Source: CAZTCJ01 sp964612085 (GTDB lineage: Bacteria > Pseudomonadota > Alphaproteobacteria > JAJFIK01). Taken from it: DNA of 16,735 nt. Positions 1 to 7,574 of this stretch are shown here, piece after piece (position 1 is the first letter of the stretch; every line of letters begins with the position of its first letter). The position numbers and the translations under genes are program-made. The stretch lies in assembly GCA_964612085.1 (NCBI GenBank), contig CAZTCJ010000081.1:1-16735 (forward strand). The letters are read 5' to 3'. Under the pieces are notes generated by a model, which had not been told where the DNA came from, searched no databases, and saw nothing but the letters and a program-made list of their open reading frames with translations.

Positions 1-943
1 GGTGCATCAGGCCGGTGACGGCCGCCGCCCCGCGCATATCGCCTTTCATGTCTTCCATGCCGCCCGCGGGCTTGATCGACACGCCGCCCGCGTCGAAGCA
101 GACGCCCTTGCCGACAAAGACCAAGGGCGCGTCCGGTCCCTTTGCGGTCTTCTTAGGCGTGCTTTTCGCTCTGGAGGCGGGCTTGGCACTGCCCTTACCA
201 TTCCACTGCATGATGACAAGCTGGCTTTCATGCATGCTGCCCGCGCCCACTGCGAGCAGCGAGCCCATGCCCAGCTTCTTCATGTCCTTCTCGCCCAGCA
301 CCTCGACGCTCACGCCGAGCTTGGAGAGCGCCTGACAGCGCTTGGTAAATTCCTTCGTGTGCAGAATGTTGGGCGGTTCGGACACGAGATCCCGCGCCAG
401 CTTGGTGCCCGCAACACCCGCCTCCAGCGCCTTGAAGGCGGTCCGCGCCGGTCCCGCGCCGTCAAGCATCACGGTCACTTTTTCGATCGCGGGCGCGGTC
501 TCGGGATCCTTGCGGGTCCGGTATTTATCGAAGCGATAATCGCGCAGGCTCGCGCCCGCCGCCAGATGGGTGGCGAAATCGGGCGCGTCGATCCGCGCGC
601 CCCGGGGCAGATCGATGGCGACGGCCGCCGTCTTGTCCCGGCCCGACAGCAGTTGCGCGGCGAGCCGCCCGCCGATGCTTTCCGCCGCGAGCGGATCGAG
701 CGTCGAGGCGCCGCCCAGACCGACGACCAGAACGCGGGATACGGTCAAGCCCTCCGGACCCGGTACATCGAGAATCTGACTGCGCTTGCCCTCGAACCGG
801 CTCGCCTTGATGGCCCGCTTCAGAAACCCTCCATGGTCCTTGTCGAGTTGCGTCGCGGTGTCGAGGAGCTTTGCGCCGTCGCCGGCCAGCACGGCGAGGG
901 TGCCGGATTTGGGCAGGGTGACTTTGGAAAACGTGAACTGCAT
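1..943 (-). CDS. pepA: Leucyl aminopeptidase (M17 family), N-terminal 314 residues, cut by window edge
   Basis: Cytosolic two-metal M17 aminopeptidase that removes N-terminal residues from peptides. The reverse-strand frame opens at the ATG at 943 (MQFTFSKVTLPKSG) and stays open to base 1. The M17 metal-site region is visible: VGKGVCFDAGGVSIKP at about residues 277-292, then MKGDMRGAAA. K279, D284, K291 and D302 correspond to the E. coli PepA metal and catalytic residues K270, D275, K282 and D293. The later D/E ligands and the catalytic Arg lie beyond the window. SD-like AAGGCC lies just upstream. Odd point: the linker between the N-terminal domain and the catalytic domain (about residues 249-272) is Lys/Ala/Ser/Pro-rich and seems longer than usual. 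Divergent from lptF, the common alphaproteobacterial arrangement. The family call is secure. Confidence 0.95.
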   Translation of the reverse strand, partial: MQFTFSKVTLPKSGTLAVLAGDGAKLLDTATQLDKDHGGFLKRAIKASRFEGKRSQILDVPGPEGLTVSRVLVVGLGGASTLDPLAAESIGGRLAAQLLSGRDKTAAVAIDLPRGARIDAPDFATHLAAGASLRDYRFDKYRTRKDPETAPAIEKVTVMLDGAGPARTAFKALEAGVAGTKLARDLVSEPPNILHTKEFTKRCQALSKLGVSVEVLGEKDMKKLGMGSLLAVGAGSMHESQLVIMQWNGKGSAKPASRAKSTPKKTAKGPDAPLVFVGKGVCFDAGGVSIKPAGGMEDMKGDMRGAAAVTGLMH

Positions 944-977
944 TGGCCTTGTTACATCTTTCTTGGTTCGCGTCTGA

Positions 978-1055
978 CTCGTGTCGCGGTTCGGATGTTC
1001 GCATCATTATGTGCCGCGAAAGCGTCTGCGAACTTCCGAACCAAAACGACACGAG
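978..1055. repeat. Long near-perfect inverted repeat (potential 24-bp-paired hairpin)
   Basis: Outer arms CTCGTGTCG (978-986) and CGACACGAG (1047-1055) pair over 9 bp. Inner arms at 988-1003 and 1027-1042 pair at 15 of 16 positions; the single mismatch is 996/1034. The 23-nt centre itself holds CGC-GAAA-GCG (1015-1024), a mini hairpin with a GNRA-type loop. The whole could fold as one rod-like RNA or DNA hairpin, read equally from either strand. It starts 35 bp upstream of the pepA ATG. A CATAAT hexamer sits in the centre on the minus strand (1006-1011) and could be a pepA -10 element, but no good -35 accompanies it. Role unknown. Confidence 0.75.
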
Positions 1056-1086
1056 AAATCAATAAATTACCAGTGTGGCTTTGATC

Positions 1087-1131
1087 CCGAAATTCGCTTC
1101 CGAACCCGCTGCGAGACTTGGCGAATTTCGG
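1087..1131. repeat. Perfect 11-bp inverted repeat with 23-nt spacer
   Basis: CCGAAATTCGC at 1087-1097 is the exact reverse complement of GCGAATTTCGG at 1121-1131. The spacer contains CTTCCGAACC (from 1097), a copy of the end of the right inner arm of the larger hairpin at 978-1055 (1033-1042), so the two palindromes share sequence. It could be a regulator site or a small repeated palindromic element. Confidence 0.6.
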
Positions 1132-1437
1132 AATCGCCACACTAACGCGATATGGCCCTTAGTCGATTCGCGTGTGTCGGGATAACGGCCGGACAGGATC
1201 CCCACTCGGGGCAGTACCGACATTTATCGAAACAATAGGGGGTCTCACGGTTGCAACACAATGACGAAGTCGCCCTTTTGCAGCCGTTTTGCCACGCTTG
1301 CGCCCCTATGGCGCACCAGGCTGCGCCATCAACTCATCCGGCGGCAGCGGTGCAAAGCCTTGCAAGCGGGCGCGGCGCGTGGTCTGTGGGATGATATCGG
1401 ATTTTGAGCGCTTGGACCTCCAGGCAACACGGCAAGC

Positions 1438-2598
1438 ATGCGCATTCTTTCGAGCTATATCTTCCGGCAGACCGCTCTGCCGTTTCTGTTCTTCACGGTG
1501 ATGCTGACCATGGTGGTCTGGCTCACCCAATCCTTGAAGATGCTCGACCTGATCATCAATGGCGGCCAGTCGCTGCTGACCTTTTTCCATCTTGTGATTC
1601 TGGTGCTGCCGAGCCTGTTGACGGTGATCCTGCCCATCGCGCTTTTCTGCGGCGTGCTTTACGGCCTGCACCGCTTTTATTCGGACAGTGAAACGGTGGT
1701 CATGTGGTCGGCGGGCATGGGCCCCTGGTCGCTGGTGACGCCTGTGATCGTCCTGGCCCTGGGCGTGGCGCTGCTGAACTATGCGCTGGGCCTTTATCTG
1801 ATGCCGGCGGGCTACCGGGCCATGAAGGACCGGATTTACGAGATCCGTTCCGATCTCGCCGCCGCCTTCATCCGGGAAGGCCAGTTCACCACCAAGATCG
1901 ACGGGCTGACCGTCTATATCAGTTCCGCGCCCACCCGCGGCGACCTCAAGGGCATCCTGGTGCACGACAACCGGGACCCGTCCCGTCCGCGCACCTATAT
2001 GGCCGAACGGGGCCTGTTCCTGCGCACGCCTGAAGGCCCGCGCCTGGTCATGAACGAAGGCCAGGTCCAGGAGATGGCGGAGCGCAACGGCAATCTGCAG
2101 GCGCTCCGGTTCACCAACACCATTCTGGATCTGGGCCAGTTCGAAGGCACCTCCAACGGGCGCAATTCGCGGGACCTGTCGGAACGCTACCTGCACGAAT
2201 TGTTCAATCCGGAAGCAGAGCAGCGCAAGAAGAAGAAGAAACTGCAGCGCTTCATCGCCGAAGGCCATAACCGGCTCGCAGCGCCTTTGTACAATTTCGC
2301 GTTCGCCCTTATCGCCTATCTCGCCGTGGTGGGCGGCACCTTCAGCCGGCGCGGCTATTCCATGCGCGTGTTTTACGCCATGGCCGCCGTGATCGGACTG
2401 CGCCTGGTGGGCTTCAGCGTGCAGAGCGCAGCATCGGAAACCGCCATTTTGAATATCGGGCAGTATCTCCTGCCGGTCGCCGCCACGGCCGTCTGTATCA
2501 TGATGATCGCGCAGGTGCCGCCGTTCGACCGCCGGCGGAGCAAGCCGCCCCAGGGCCTCCATCCGCTCGGGCCCGAGCCCGATCCGACGGGAGCGTGA
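1438..2598 (+). CDS. lptF: LPS export ABC transporter permease LptF
   Basis: Inner-membrane YjgP/YjgQ-family permease; with LptG and the ATPase LptB it extracts LPS from the inner membrane and feeds it to the periplasmic Lpt bridge. The 386-aa product shows the family layout: three N-terminal membrane helices (about 13-31, 50-73, 98-122), a periplasmic beta-rich domain (about 130-275), then three C-terminal helices (about 281-300, 309-328, 340-359). The N-terminal RILSSYIFRQTALPFL and the conserved SDSETVVMWSAGM segment after helix 2 are typical of LptF. A run of five lysines (264-268) lies just before helix 4. The start is the ATG at 1438; the SD is weak. lptG follows after 1 nt, so translational coupling is likely. 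LptF rather than LptG is inferred from its first position and N-terminal sequence. Confidence 0.95.
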   Translation: MRILSSYIFRQTALPFLFFTVMLTMVVWLTQSLKMLDLIINGGQSLLTFFHLVILVLPSLLTVILPIALFCGVLYGLHRFYSDSETVVMWSAGMGPWSLVTPVIVLALGVALLNYALGLYLMPAGYRAMKDRIYEIRSDLAAAFIREGQFTTKIDGLTVYISSAPTRGDLKGILVHDNRDPSRPRTYMAERGLFLRTPEGPRLVMNEGQVQEMAERNGNLQALRFTNTILDLGQFEGTSNGRNSRDLSERYLHELFNPEAEQRKKKKKLQRFIAEGHNRLAAPLYNFAFALIAYLAVVGGTFSRRGYSMRVFYAMAAVIGLRLVGFSVQSAASETAILNIGQYLLPVAATAVCIMMIAQVPPFDRRRSKPPQGLHPLGPEPDPTGA

Positions 2599-2599
2599 G

Positions 2600-3706
2600 A
2601 TGGCCGGTATTTCCTTCACGCTCTTCCGATATTTCGGCTGGCAGTTCCTCACCGGCGTCATCGTCGTGATGGCCGTGGCGGCCAGCCTGATCTTCATGGT
2701 CGATGTCATCGAGATGCTGCGCCAATACGTCTCGAAGGATCTGATCGGGACCACCACCGCCATCGGTTTGAGCCTGTTGAAACTGCCCAACCTGTTGGAA
2801 CAGGTGTTTCCCTTCGCCTTTCTGTTCGGCGCCATGTGGACCTTTTCGCGCCTGTCGAAATCGAACGAGCTGGTGGTGGCGCGCGCCAGCGGCGTGTCCG
2901 CCTGGCAGTTCCTGGCACCCGCGATCCTGATCGCCGCCCTCATGGGCACGTTCATGATCCTGGTGTTCAACCCCGCCTCCGCCTCCATGCTGTCGCGCTA
3001 TTCGGTGCTGGAGAACACGCTGCTGCGGGGCGAACACAGCCGGCTCGACATCAAGAAGACCGGCCTGTGGCTGCGCGAGGCCAAGCAGGGCAATCAGACG
3101 GTCGTCCATGCGCTCAATGTGGACGACACCAGCGGCGCCAATCTGGTCATCAACGAGGTGATCATTTTCGAATTCGAAGGCAGCAACAAGTTCCGCCGCC
3201 GGATCGATGCCCGCTCCGCCCAACTGAAAGACGCCACCTGGGAGCTTGATCAGGCCTGGGTCACGGCGGACGGCGAAAAGCCGGTCTTTCACGAGCGCTT
3301 CGTGCTGCCCACCACCATGAGCCCCAAACGCATTCAGGAAAGCTTCGCCTCGCCTGAGACCCTGCCCTTCTGGGAGCTGGCGGAATTCATCGACCGGGCG
3401 CAAGCCGCGGGCTTCTCCGTTCACCGCCACCGCTTCCACTGGCATGCGCTTCTGTCCACGCCCTTCCTGCTGGCCGCCATGGTCTTCGTGGCCGCGAGCT
3501 TCTCGCTCCGGCTCAACCGCTTCGGCGGCGCCGTGCAGCTCGTGGTCGTGGGTGTCTTCGCGGGCTTCGCACTGTTTTTCATCTCCGACGTGGCCGGAGC
3601 GCTCGGGCAATCGGGCGTCCTGCCGCCGCCGCTCGCCGCCTGGGCGCCCACCGCCATCACCGCGCTCATCGGCATGACCGTCCTGTTTCACATCGAGGAT
3701 GGGTAA
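2600..3706 (+). CDS. lptG: LPS export ABC transporter permease LptG
   Basis: Partner of LptF in the LptB2FG transporter of the inner membrane. The 368-aa product has the same six-helix plan: helices at about 14-34, 58-79, 104-123, 283-303, 310-336 and 343-363, with the periplasmic beta-jellyroll-type domain in between (about 130-275). Family signatures include SNELVVARASGVS (about 88-100, the cytoplasmic coupling region) and SFSLRLNRFGG (about 300-310). The ATG lies one base after the lptF stop and is preceded by a GGAG-like motif inside the end of lptF. The last codons run into the upstream region of lptD, giving a continuous lptF-lptG-lptD transcription unit. Confidence 0.95.
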   Translation: MAGISFTLFRYFGWQFLTGVIVVMAVAASLIFMVDVIEMLRQYVSKDLIGTTTAIGLSLLKLPNLLEQVFPFAFLFGAMWTFSRLSKSNELVVARASGVSAWQFLAPAILIAALMGTFMILVFNPASASMLSRYSVLENTLLRGEHSRLDIKKTGLWLREAKQGNQTVVHALNVDDTSGANLVINEVIIFEFEGSNKFRRRIDARSAQLKDATWELDQAWVTADGEKPVFHERFVLPTTMSPKRIQESFASPETLPFWELAEFIDRAQAAGFSVHRHRFHWHALLSTPFLLAAMVFVAASFSLRLNRFGGAVQLVVVGVFAGFALFFISDVAGALGQSGVLPPPLAAWAPTAITALIGMTVLFHIEDG

Positions 3707-3710
3707 GGAA
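3705..3710 (+). promoter_or_regulatory. Ribosome binding site that decides the lptD start
   Basis: AAGGAA lies 9 bases before the ATG at 3720. The alternative upstream ATG at 3699, inside the end of lptG, has only GAGG directly against it, too close to act as an SD. The site overlaps the lptG stop codon, which would couple the two genes. Confidence 0.5.
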
Positions 3711-3719
3711 ACGCGCCGT

Positions 3720-6065
3720 ATGCTTCTTTTTCCCTTCCGCAGGCGGACCGTGTGCGGCCTGGCACTTTGCGCCGGGCTGATGCCGGGCCCGGCCGCCCTG
3801 GCCGCCCCGGCCCTGCCCGACACCGCCATCACGGGCGCGGCCTGTCAGGTGGACGGCGACCTGACCGATTATACGGCGGGTACGGACGAGCCCATCCTGC
3901 TGCAGGCGGACACCCTGACCTATGATGCGGGCAGCCGGATCCTCTCCGCCATCGGCAATGTGGAAGTGAGCCAGGGACCGCGCTCGGTGCGCGCCGACAT
4001 GATCACCTATGACGAGGCGAACGGCGTGCTCATCGCCACCGGCGGCGTGCATCTTCAAGATGAGTCCGGACCCGCCCTTTATGCCGAGCGCTTCGAGATC
4101 ACGGGCGAACTGAAAGCGGGCGTGATCGAGTCTTTGCGCCTGGTGCTGAACGAGAACAGCCGCCTGGCCGCCGCCCGGGCCGTGCGCACGGAAGAGGGCA
4201 TCACGACGCTCGAAAAAGCGGTCTACAGCCCCTGCAAGGCGCCGGAAGACGGCGGCGCGCCTTTGTGGCAGCTGAAGGCCAGCCGGGTCGTCCATGACGA
4301 GACGCGCAAAACCGTCAGTTACCGGCACGCCCGTTTCGAGGTCTATGGCGTTCCCATTCTGTATGCGCCCTATTTCACCCATCCCGACCCGACGGTGAAG
4401 CGCAAGACCGGTTTTCTGGCGCCGTCCGCCGGGAATTCGAGCGAACTGGGCGGCCTGATCGAAGTGCCTTATTACATCGCGCTGCAACCCAATATCGACC
4501 TGACCCTGTCGCCGCTTTTCACAGGCCGCGACGGTCTGATCATGAAAGGCGAGTTCCGTCACCGCACGCGCACCGGCCGCTATGAGCTGTCGGGCAGCAT
4601 CGGCAATGCGCGCTTTTTCGATGAGGATACGGATAAATTCACGCCCGATCCGGCCCTGGGCTGCGTTGACGCCAGTGGCGATCCACGTGGCACGCTGGGC
4701 GCGGATGGCTTCTGCCGGGCGACCGTGATCACCCAGGACCGGCGCCTGCGCGGCCATCTGTTCGGCGAAGGCGATTTTCAGGTCAACCCGGAAACCCAAT
4801 ACGGCTATCTTCTTCAGCTCACGACCGACGATACCTATCTGCGGCGCTTCGACATCTCGCGCGAAGACCGTCTCGTCAACAATGCCTATATCCAGAAACT
4901 GCGCCCGCGCGGCGGCCGCACGGTCTACAACGCTTATTACTTCGACGGTCTGCGCGCCCAGGATGACGATGCCACCACCCCGATCGTTCCGGCGCTGATG
5001 GAACACCGGTCTGTTTTCGACGATCCGTTTCTGGACGGTCAGTTCGCGGTCGATGTCAACCTGCTGTCACTGTTCCGCACCGACACGCCGGACGGCGATC
5101 TGACCACCAACGCCACGGACACCCAGCGCGCCTCCGTCTCGGGCACCTGGGAGCGGCCCTTCACCTCCAGCAAGGGCGACGTGATCACGGCCATGGCCCT
5201 GATCCGCGGCGATGTCTATTACACCCGCGACAATGAACGGGAAGTGGCGCCCGGCATTATCGACGAGGAGGATTTCCTGACGAGCCGCGCGCTCGCCCTG
5301 GCCGCCGTTGACTGGCGCTGGCCCTTCGTGCGCGGCACGGGCACCTCGCGCCAGGTGATCGAACCCATCGCCCAGGTCATCTACAGCCCGAATGGGGGCA
5401 ATCCGGACGAAATCCCCAATGAAGACGGCGTCAGTTTCGAATTCGACGATACCAATCTGTTCAGTGTCAACCGATTCCCCGGCCTGGACCTGTGGGAAAG
5501 CGGCGCGCGGGCCAATGTGGGTCTGCGGGTCGCCAATTACGGTAACTTCGTCAATGCGGACGTGCTTGTCGGACAGAGTTTCCGGCTCCAGGAACAGGAA
5601 GAATTCGTTCTGGGCAGCGGGCTCGAGGACGAAGTCTCGGACTTTGTCGGCCGGGTCAAGCTGGAAGCGGGAGACGTGGTCCAACTCACCCACCGGTTCC
5701 GTCTGGACCGGCAAAGTTTCGATTTCCGGCGGAACGAAATCGATCTTGATCTGGACACGAAATATATCGGGCTCAATGCCGGCTATCTGAGCATCGACGA
5801 TCAGCTTGTCGATCCGAGCCTGGTGGCGCGCCAGGAAATCCGCATCGAGGGCCGGGCCAATTTCACCCGGAACTGGTCGATCCGCGCGGGCGGCCGCCGC
5901 GACCTGGAGGACGGCGAAATGATCAACAACTACGCCGCCCTCGTTTACGAGGACGAATGCACCCAGTTCGAAGGCTCTTACCGGCGCCGCTTCACCCGCG
6001 ACCGGGACATCGAGCCCGATACCACGATCCTGTTCCGCGTGCGCCTGCGCTCGGTGGGCTCGTGA
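3720..6065 (+). CDS. lptD: LPS assembly outer-membrane protein LptD
   Basis: Outer-membrane beta-barrel that, plugged by LptE, inserts LPS into the outer leaflet. With the start at 3720 it has 781 residues: signal peptide (about 1-28, cleavage near ALAA/PAL), an LptA/OstA-type beta-jellyroll (about 48-160; LLQADTLTYDAGSRILSA), then a long LptD barrel domain ending in a strand-like FRVRLRSVGS. Cysteines: C42 and C172 match E. coli LptD C31 and C173 in location, and C747 near the end (DECTQFEGSY) matches the C-terminal cysteine region, though as a single Cys rather than a CC pair. An additional close pair, C315 and C332, lies in the barrel region. The frame can also be opened at 3699 (7 more residues, overlapping lptG), but 3720 has the better SD. 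Confidence 0.94.
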   Translation: MLLFPFRRRTVCGLALCAGLMPGPAALAAPALPDTAITGAACQVDGDLTDYTAGTDEPILLQADTLTYDAGSRILSAIGNVEVSQGPRSVRADMITYDEANGVLIATGGVHLQDESGPALYAERFEITGELKAGVIESLRLVLNENSRLAAARAVRTEEGITTLEKAVYSPCKAPEDGGAPLWQLKASRVVHDETRKTVSYRHARFEVYGVPILYAPYFTHPDPTVKRKTGFLAPSAGNSSELGGLIEVPYYIALQPNIDLTLSPLFTGRDGLIMKGEFRHRTRTGRYELSGSIGNARFFDEDTDKFTPDPALGCVDASGDPRGTLGADGFCRATVITQDRRLRGHLFGEGDFQVNPETQYGYLLQLTTDDTYLRRFDISREDRLVNNAYIQKLRPRGGRTVYNAYYFDGLRAQDDDATTPIVPALMEHRSVFDDPFLDGQFAVDVNLLSLFRTDTPDGDLTTNATDTQRASVSGTWERPFTSSKGDVITAMALIRGDVYYTRDNEREVAPGIIDEEDFLTSRALALAAVDWRWPFVRGTGTSRQVIEPIAQVIYSPNGGNPDEIPNEDGVSFEFDDTNLFSVNRFPGLDLWESGARANVGLRVANYGNFVNADVLVGQSFRLQEQEEFVLGSGLEDEVSDFVGRVKLEAGDVVQLTHRFRLDRQSFDFRRNEIDLDLDTKYIGLNAGYLSIDDQLVDPSLVARQEIRIEGRANFTRNWSIRAGGRRDLEDGEMINNYAALVYEDECTQFEGSYRRRFTRDRDIEPDTTILFRVRLRSVGS

Positions 6066-6133
6066 GACCGGTTTTGCTCAACTTTCAGGGTATTTTTCAA
6101 ACGGATCCCGCCCCTTTGCGTCACCGGGTTCGC

Positions 6134-6161
6134 TTGATTGCCCAACATGTTTGGTTATTCT
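6134..6161 (+). promoter_or_regulatory. Candidate promoter upstream of surA
   Basis: TTGATT (6134-6139) and TATTCT (6156-6161) are separated by 16 bases, each matching 4 of 6 consensus positions. They sit in the 188-bp gap between lptD and surA, the only sizeable gap in the series. This is a weak pattern call; surA may also be read through from lptD. Confidence 0.3.
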
Positions 6162-6245
6162 CTTCCAGGTGAAGGGGAGTGCCGGACGCTCCAGGGGCAG
6201 GCAGGGCTGAACCGACAGGTCAAGAACCGACCGGGCCAAGAGATG

Positions 6246-6251
6246 AGGAGG
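6246..6251 (+). promoter_or_regulatory. Strong SD (AGGAGG) bearing on the surA start
   Basis: A full AGGAGG lies only 2 bases before the in-frame ATG at 6254 but 8 bases before the in-frame TTG at 6260. By spacing, the TTG would be the better start; by codon, the ATG. The two differ by two residues. The GTG at 6179, further upstream in the same frame, has only a weak GGGG-type motif close to it. Confidence 0.45.
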
Positions 6252-6253
6252 CG

Positions 6254-7564
6254 ATGGGCTTGAACCCGTCCTCGCGGAAGCGTCAGTGTGTATGGAATGG
6301 GGTGCGGGCTGTGTTGGCGGCTGGTTTCATAGCGGCTGGCGGCCTGATCGTGCCCGCCCCCGCCCAGGAAATCCAGCGCATCGCGGCGCTCGTCAACGAC
6401 AAGGTGGTCTCGGCCTATGACCTGGAACAGCGGGTCAAGCTAGTGATCGCCACTTCCGGCCTCAATCCCACCGAAGAGGCCCTGGAGCGGATCCGCGAAC
6501 AGGTCCTGCGGACCCTGGTGGACGAGGAACTCCAACTCCAGGAAGCCCAGCAATTCGAGGTCAAGGTTTCCGACGCCGATATCGACGGCGCCATTTCCAG
6601 CCTGGCGCGGCGCAACAATATGCGCCGGGAGGACATTCTGGGCATCCTGCAGCAGGCAGGCGTCAGCGAAAACACCCTGCGCCGCCAGATCATGGCGAGC
6701 ATCGCCTGGGACGACATCACCCAGGGCCGCTTCTCCTCACGCATCAGCGTCACCGATGAGGAGGTCAACCAGGTCATCGAGCAGCTCGAATCGAGCGCCG
6801 ACAAACCCCAATACTGGCTGCTGGAAATCTTCCTGAGCGTGGATTCGCCCGATGAAGACGAGTCCGTGCGCCAGACCGCCGAAAACATCGTCAATCAGAT
6901 CCGCACCGGCGAAGCGCCCTTCCCCGACGTGGCCCGCCAGTTCAGCCAGTCGGCCTCCGCCAGTAACGGCGGCGATGCGGGCTGGGTAACCAAGGAGGAC
7001 CTGCCCGGCGAGATCGCCCGGGTGATCAACCAGTTGCGCCCCGGCAGCCTGTCCGTGCCGATCCGCACCGTGGGCGGCTATTACATCGTGGCGATCCGGG
7101 ACAAGCGCATCGGCACCGGCGCCCAGCCCGATCAGATCAAGCTTAAGCTCAAGCAGGTTTTCGTCCCCGCCCTGCCGGATTTTCCGGACGAAGCCGTGAA
7201 CGTCGCGGGTAATGCGGCCTATCAGATTTCCGCCACCAATCCGGGCTGCGATAATGTGGACCGCCTGGTCGCGGAAGGGTCGAGCATCAATCTGCGCTCC
7301 TCGGATCTGGGCGAGCGCTATGTCTCCGATCTGACCGATCCGTTCCAGAACGCGGTGACCGGCGTGGCCGGCGGCGAATCCACCCAGCCCGTGCGCTCGG
7401 AAATCGGCTTTCATGTGCTCCTGGTCTGCGACCGGCAACTGGAAGGCTCGGCCATCCCTTCGCGCGAGGCCATCGAGAACCGGCTGTTCCAGCAGCAGCT
7501 CTCCATGGTGCAGCGGCGCTATCTGCACGACCTGCGCCGGGACGCCACGGTGGAAATCCGCTAG
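6254..7564 (+). CDS. surA: Periplasmic chaperone and peptidyl-prolyl isomerase SurA
   Basis: Periplasmic chaperone that escorts unfolded outer-membrane proteins, LptD among them, to the BAM machinery. From the ATG at 6254 it has 436 residues: signal sequence (about 1-38, cleavage near APAQ/EI), the SurA N-terminal chaperone region opening with IAALVNDKVVSAYDLEQR (about 43-60), helical core to about 180, then one clear parvulin domain (about 187-285; QYWLLEIFL, FSQSASASNGGDAGWV, YYIVAIRDKR). A second parvulin-like stretch (about 295-396; LKQVFVP ... GFHVLLVCDR) is degenerate, as is common in alphaproteobacterial SurA. The long alternative start at 6179 would put 25 extra hydrophilic residues before the signal sequence, so I prefer 6254. 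Lies between lptD and pdxA, the classic surA setting. Confidence 0.93.
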   Translation: MGLNPSSRKRQCVWNGVRAVLAAGFIAAGGLIVPAPAQEIQRIAALVNDKVVSAYDLEQRVKLVIATSGLNPTEEALERIREQVLRTLVDEELQLQEAQQFEVKVSDADIDGAISSLARRNNMRREDILGILQQAGVSENTLRRQIMASIAWDDITQGRFSSRISVTDEEVNQVIEQLESSADKPQYWLLEIFLSVDSPDEDESVRQTAENIVNQIRTGEAPFPDVARQFSQSASASNGGDAGWVTKEDLPGEIARVINQLRPGSLSVPIRTVGGYYIVAIRDKRIGTGAQPDQIKLKLKQVFVPALPDFPDEAVNVAGNAAYQISATNPGCDNVDRLVAEGSSINLRSSDLGERYVSDLTDPFQNAVTGVAGGESTQPVRSEIGFHVLLVCDRQLEGSAIPSREAIENRLFQQQLSMVQRRYLHDLRRDATVEIR

Positions 7565-7574
7565 CCTGCGCGCC

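Larger units (their letters stand above)
944..1437. other. 494-bp divergent intergenic region between pepA and lptF
   Basis: No credible gene on either strand; the open frames here are extensions or shadows of neighbouring genes. It must carry the start signals for pepA (leftward) and lptF (rightward), but I see no convincing -35/-10 pair for lptF and no clear SD directly before its ATG. The notable content is a cluster of inverted repeats at 978-1055 and 1087-1131, a weaker imperfect one at about 1134-1177, and a 4-bp CCCC/GGGG hairpin at 1200-1211. The part from about 1270 to 1437 shows nothing I can name. Confidence 0.7.

Noticed and set aside
966..1000. GTTC repeats upstream of pepA as an alphaproteobacterial LexA box (GTTC-N7-GTTC)
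   Set aside because: The spacings seen (GTTC-N4-GTTC, and a wider one) do not match N7.
525..1052. 175-aa minus-strand frame upstream of and overlapping pepA
   Set aside because: It is a different frame over the pepA coding region with an Arg-rich shadow product; the true pepA frame starts at 943 and runs off the window.
1306..5006. Long minus-strand frames (1306-2988, 2498-3832, 3666-5006) opposite lptF, lptG and lptD
   Set aside because: All lie antisense to firmly identified Lpt genes and give low-complexity His/Arg/Gln/Gly-rich products; they are shadows.
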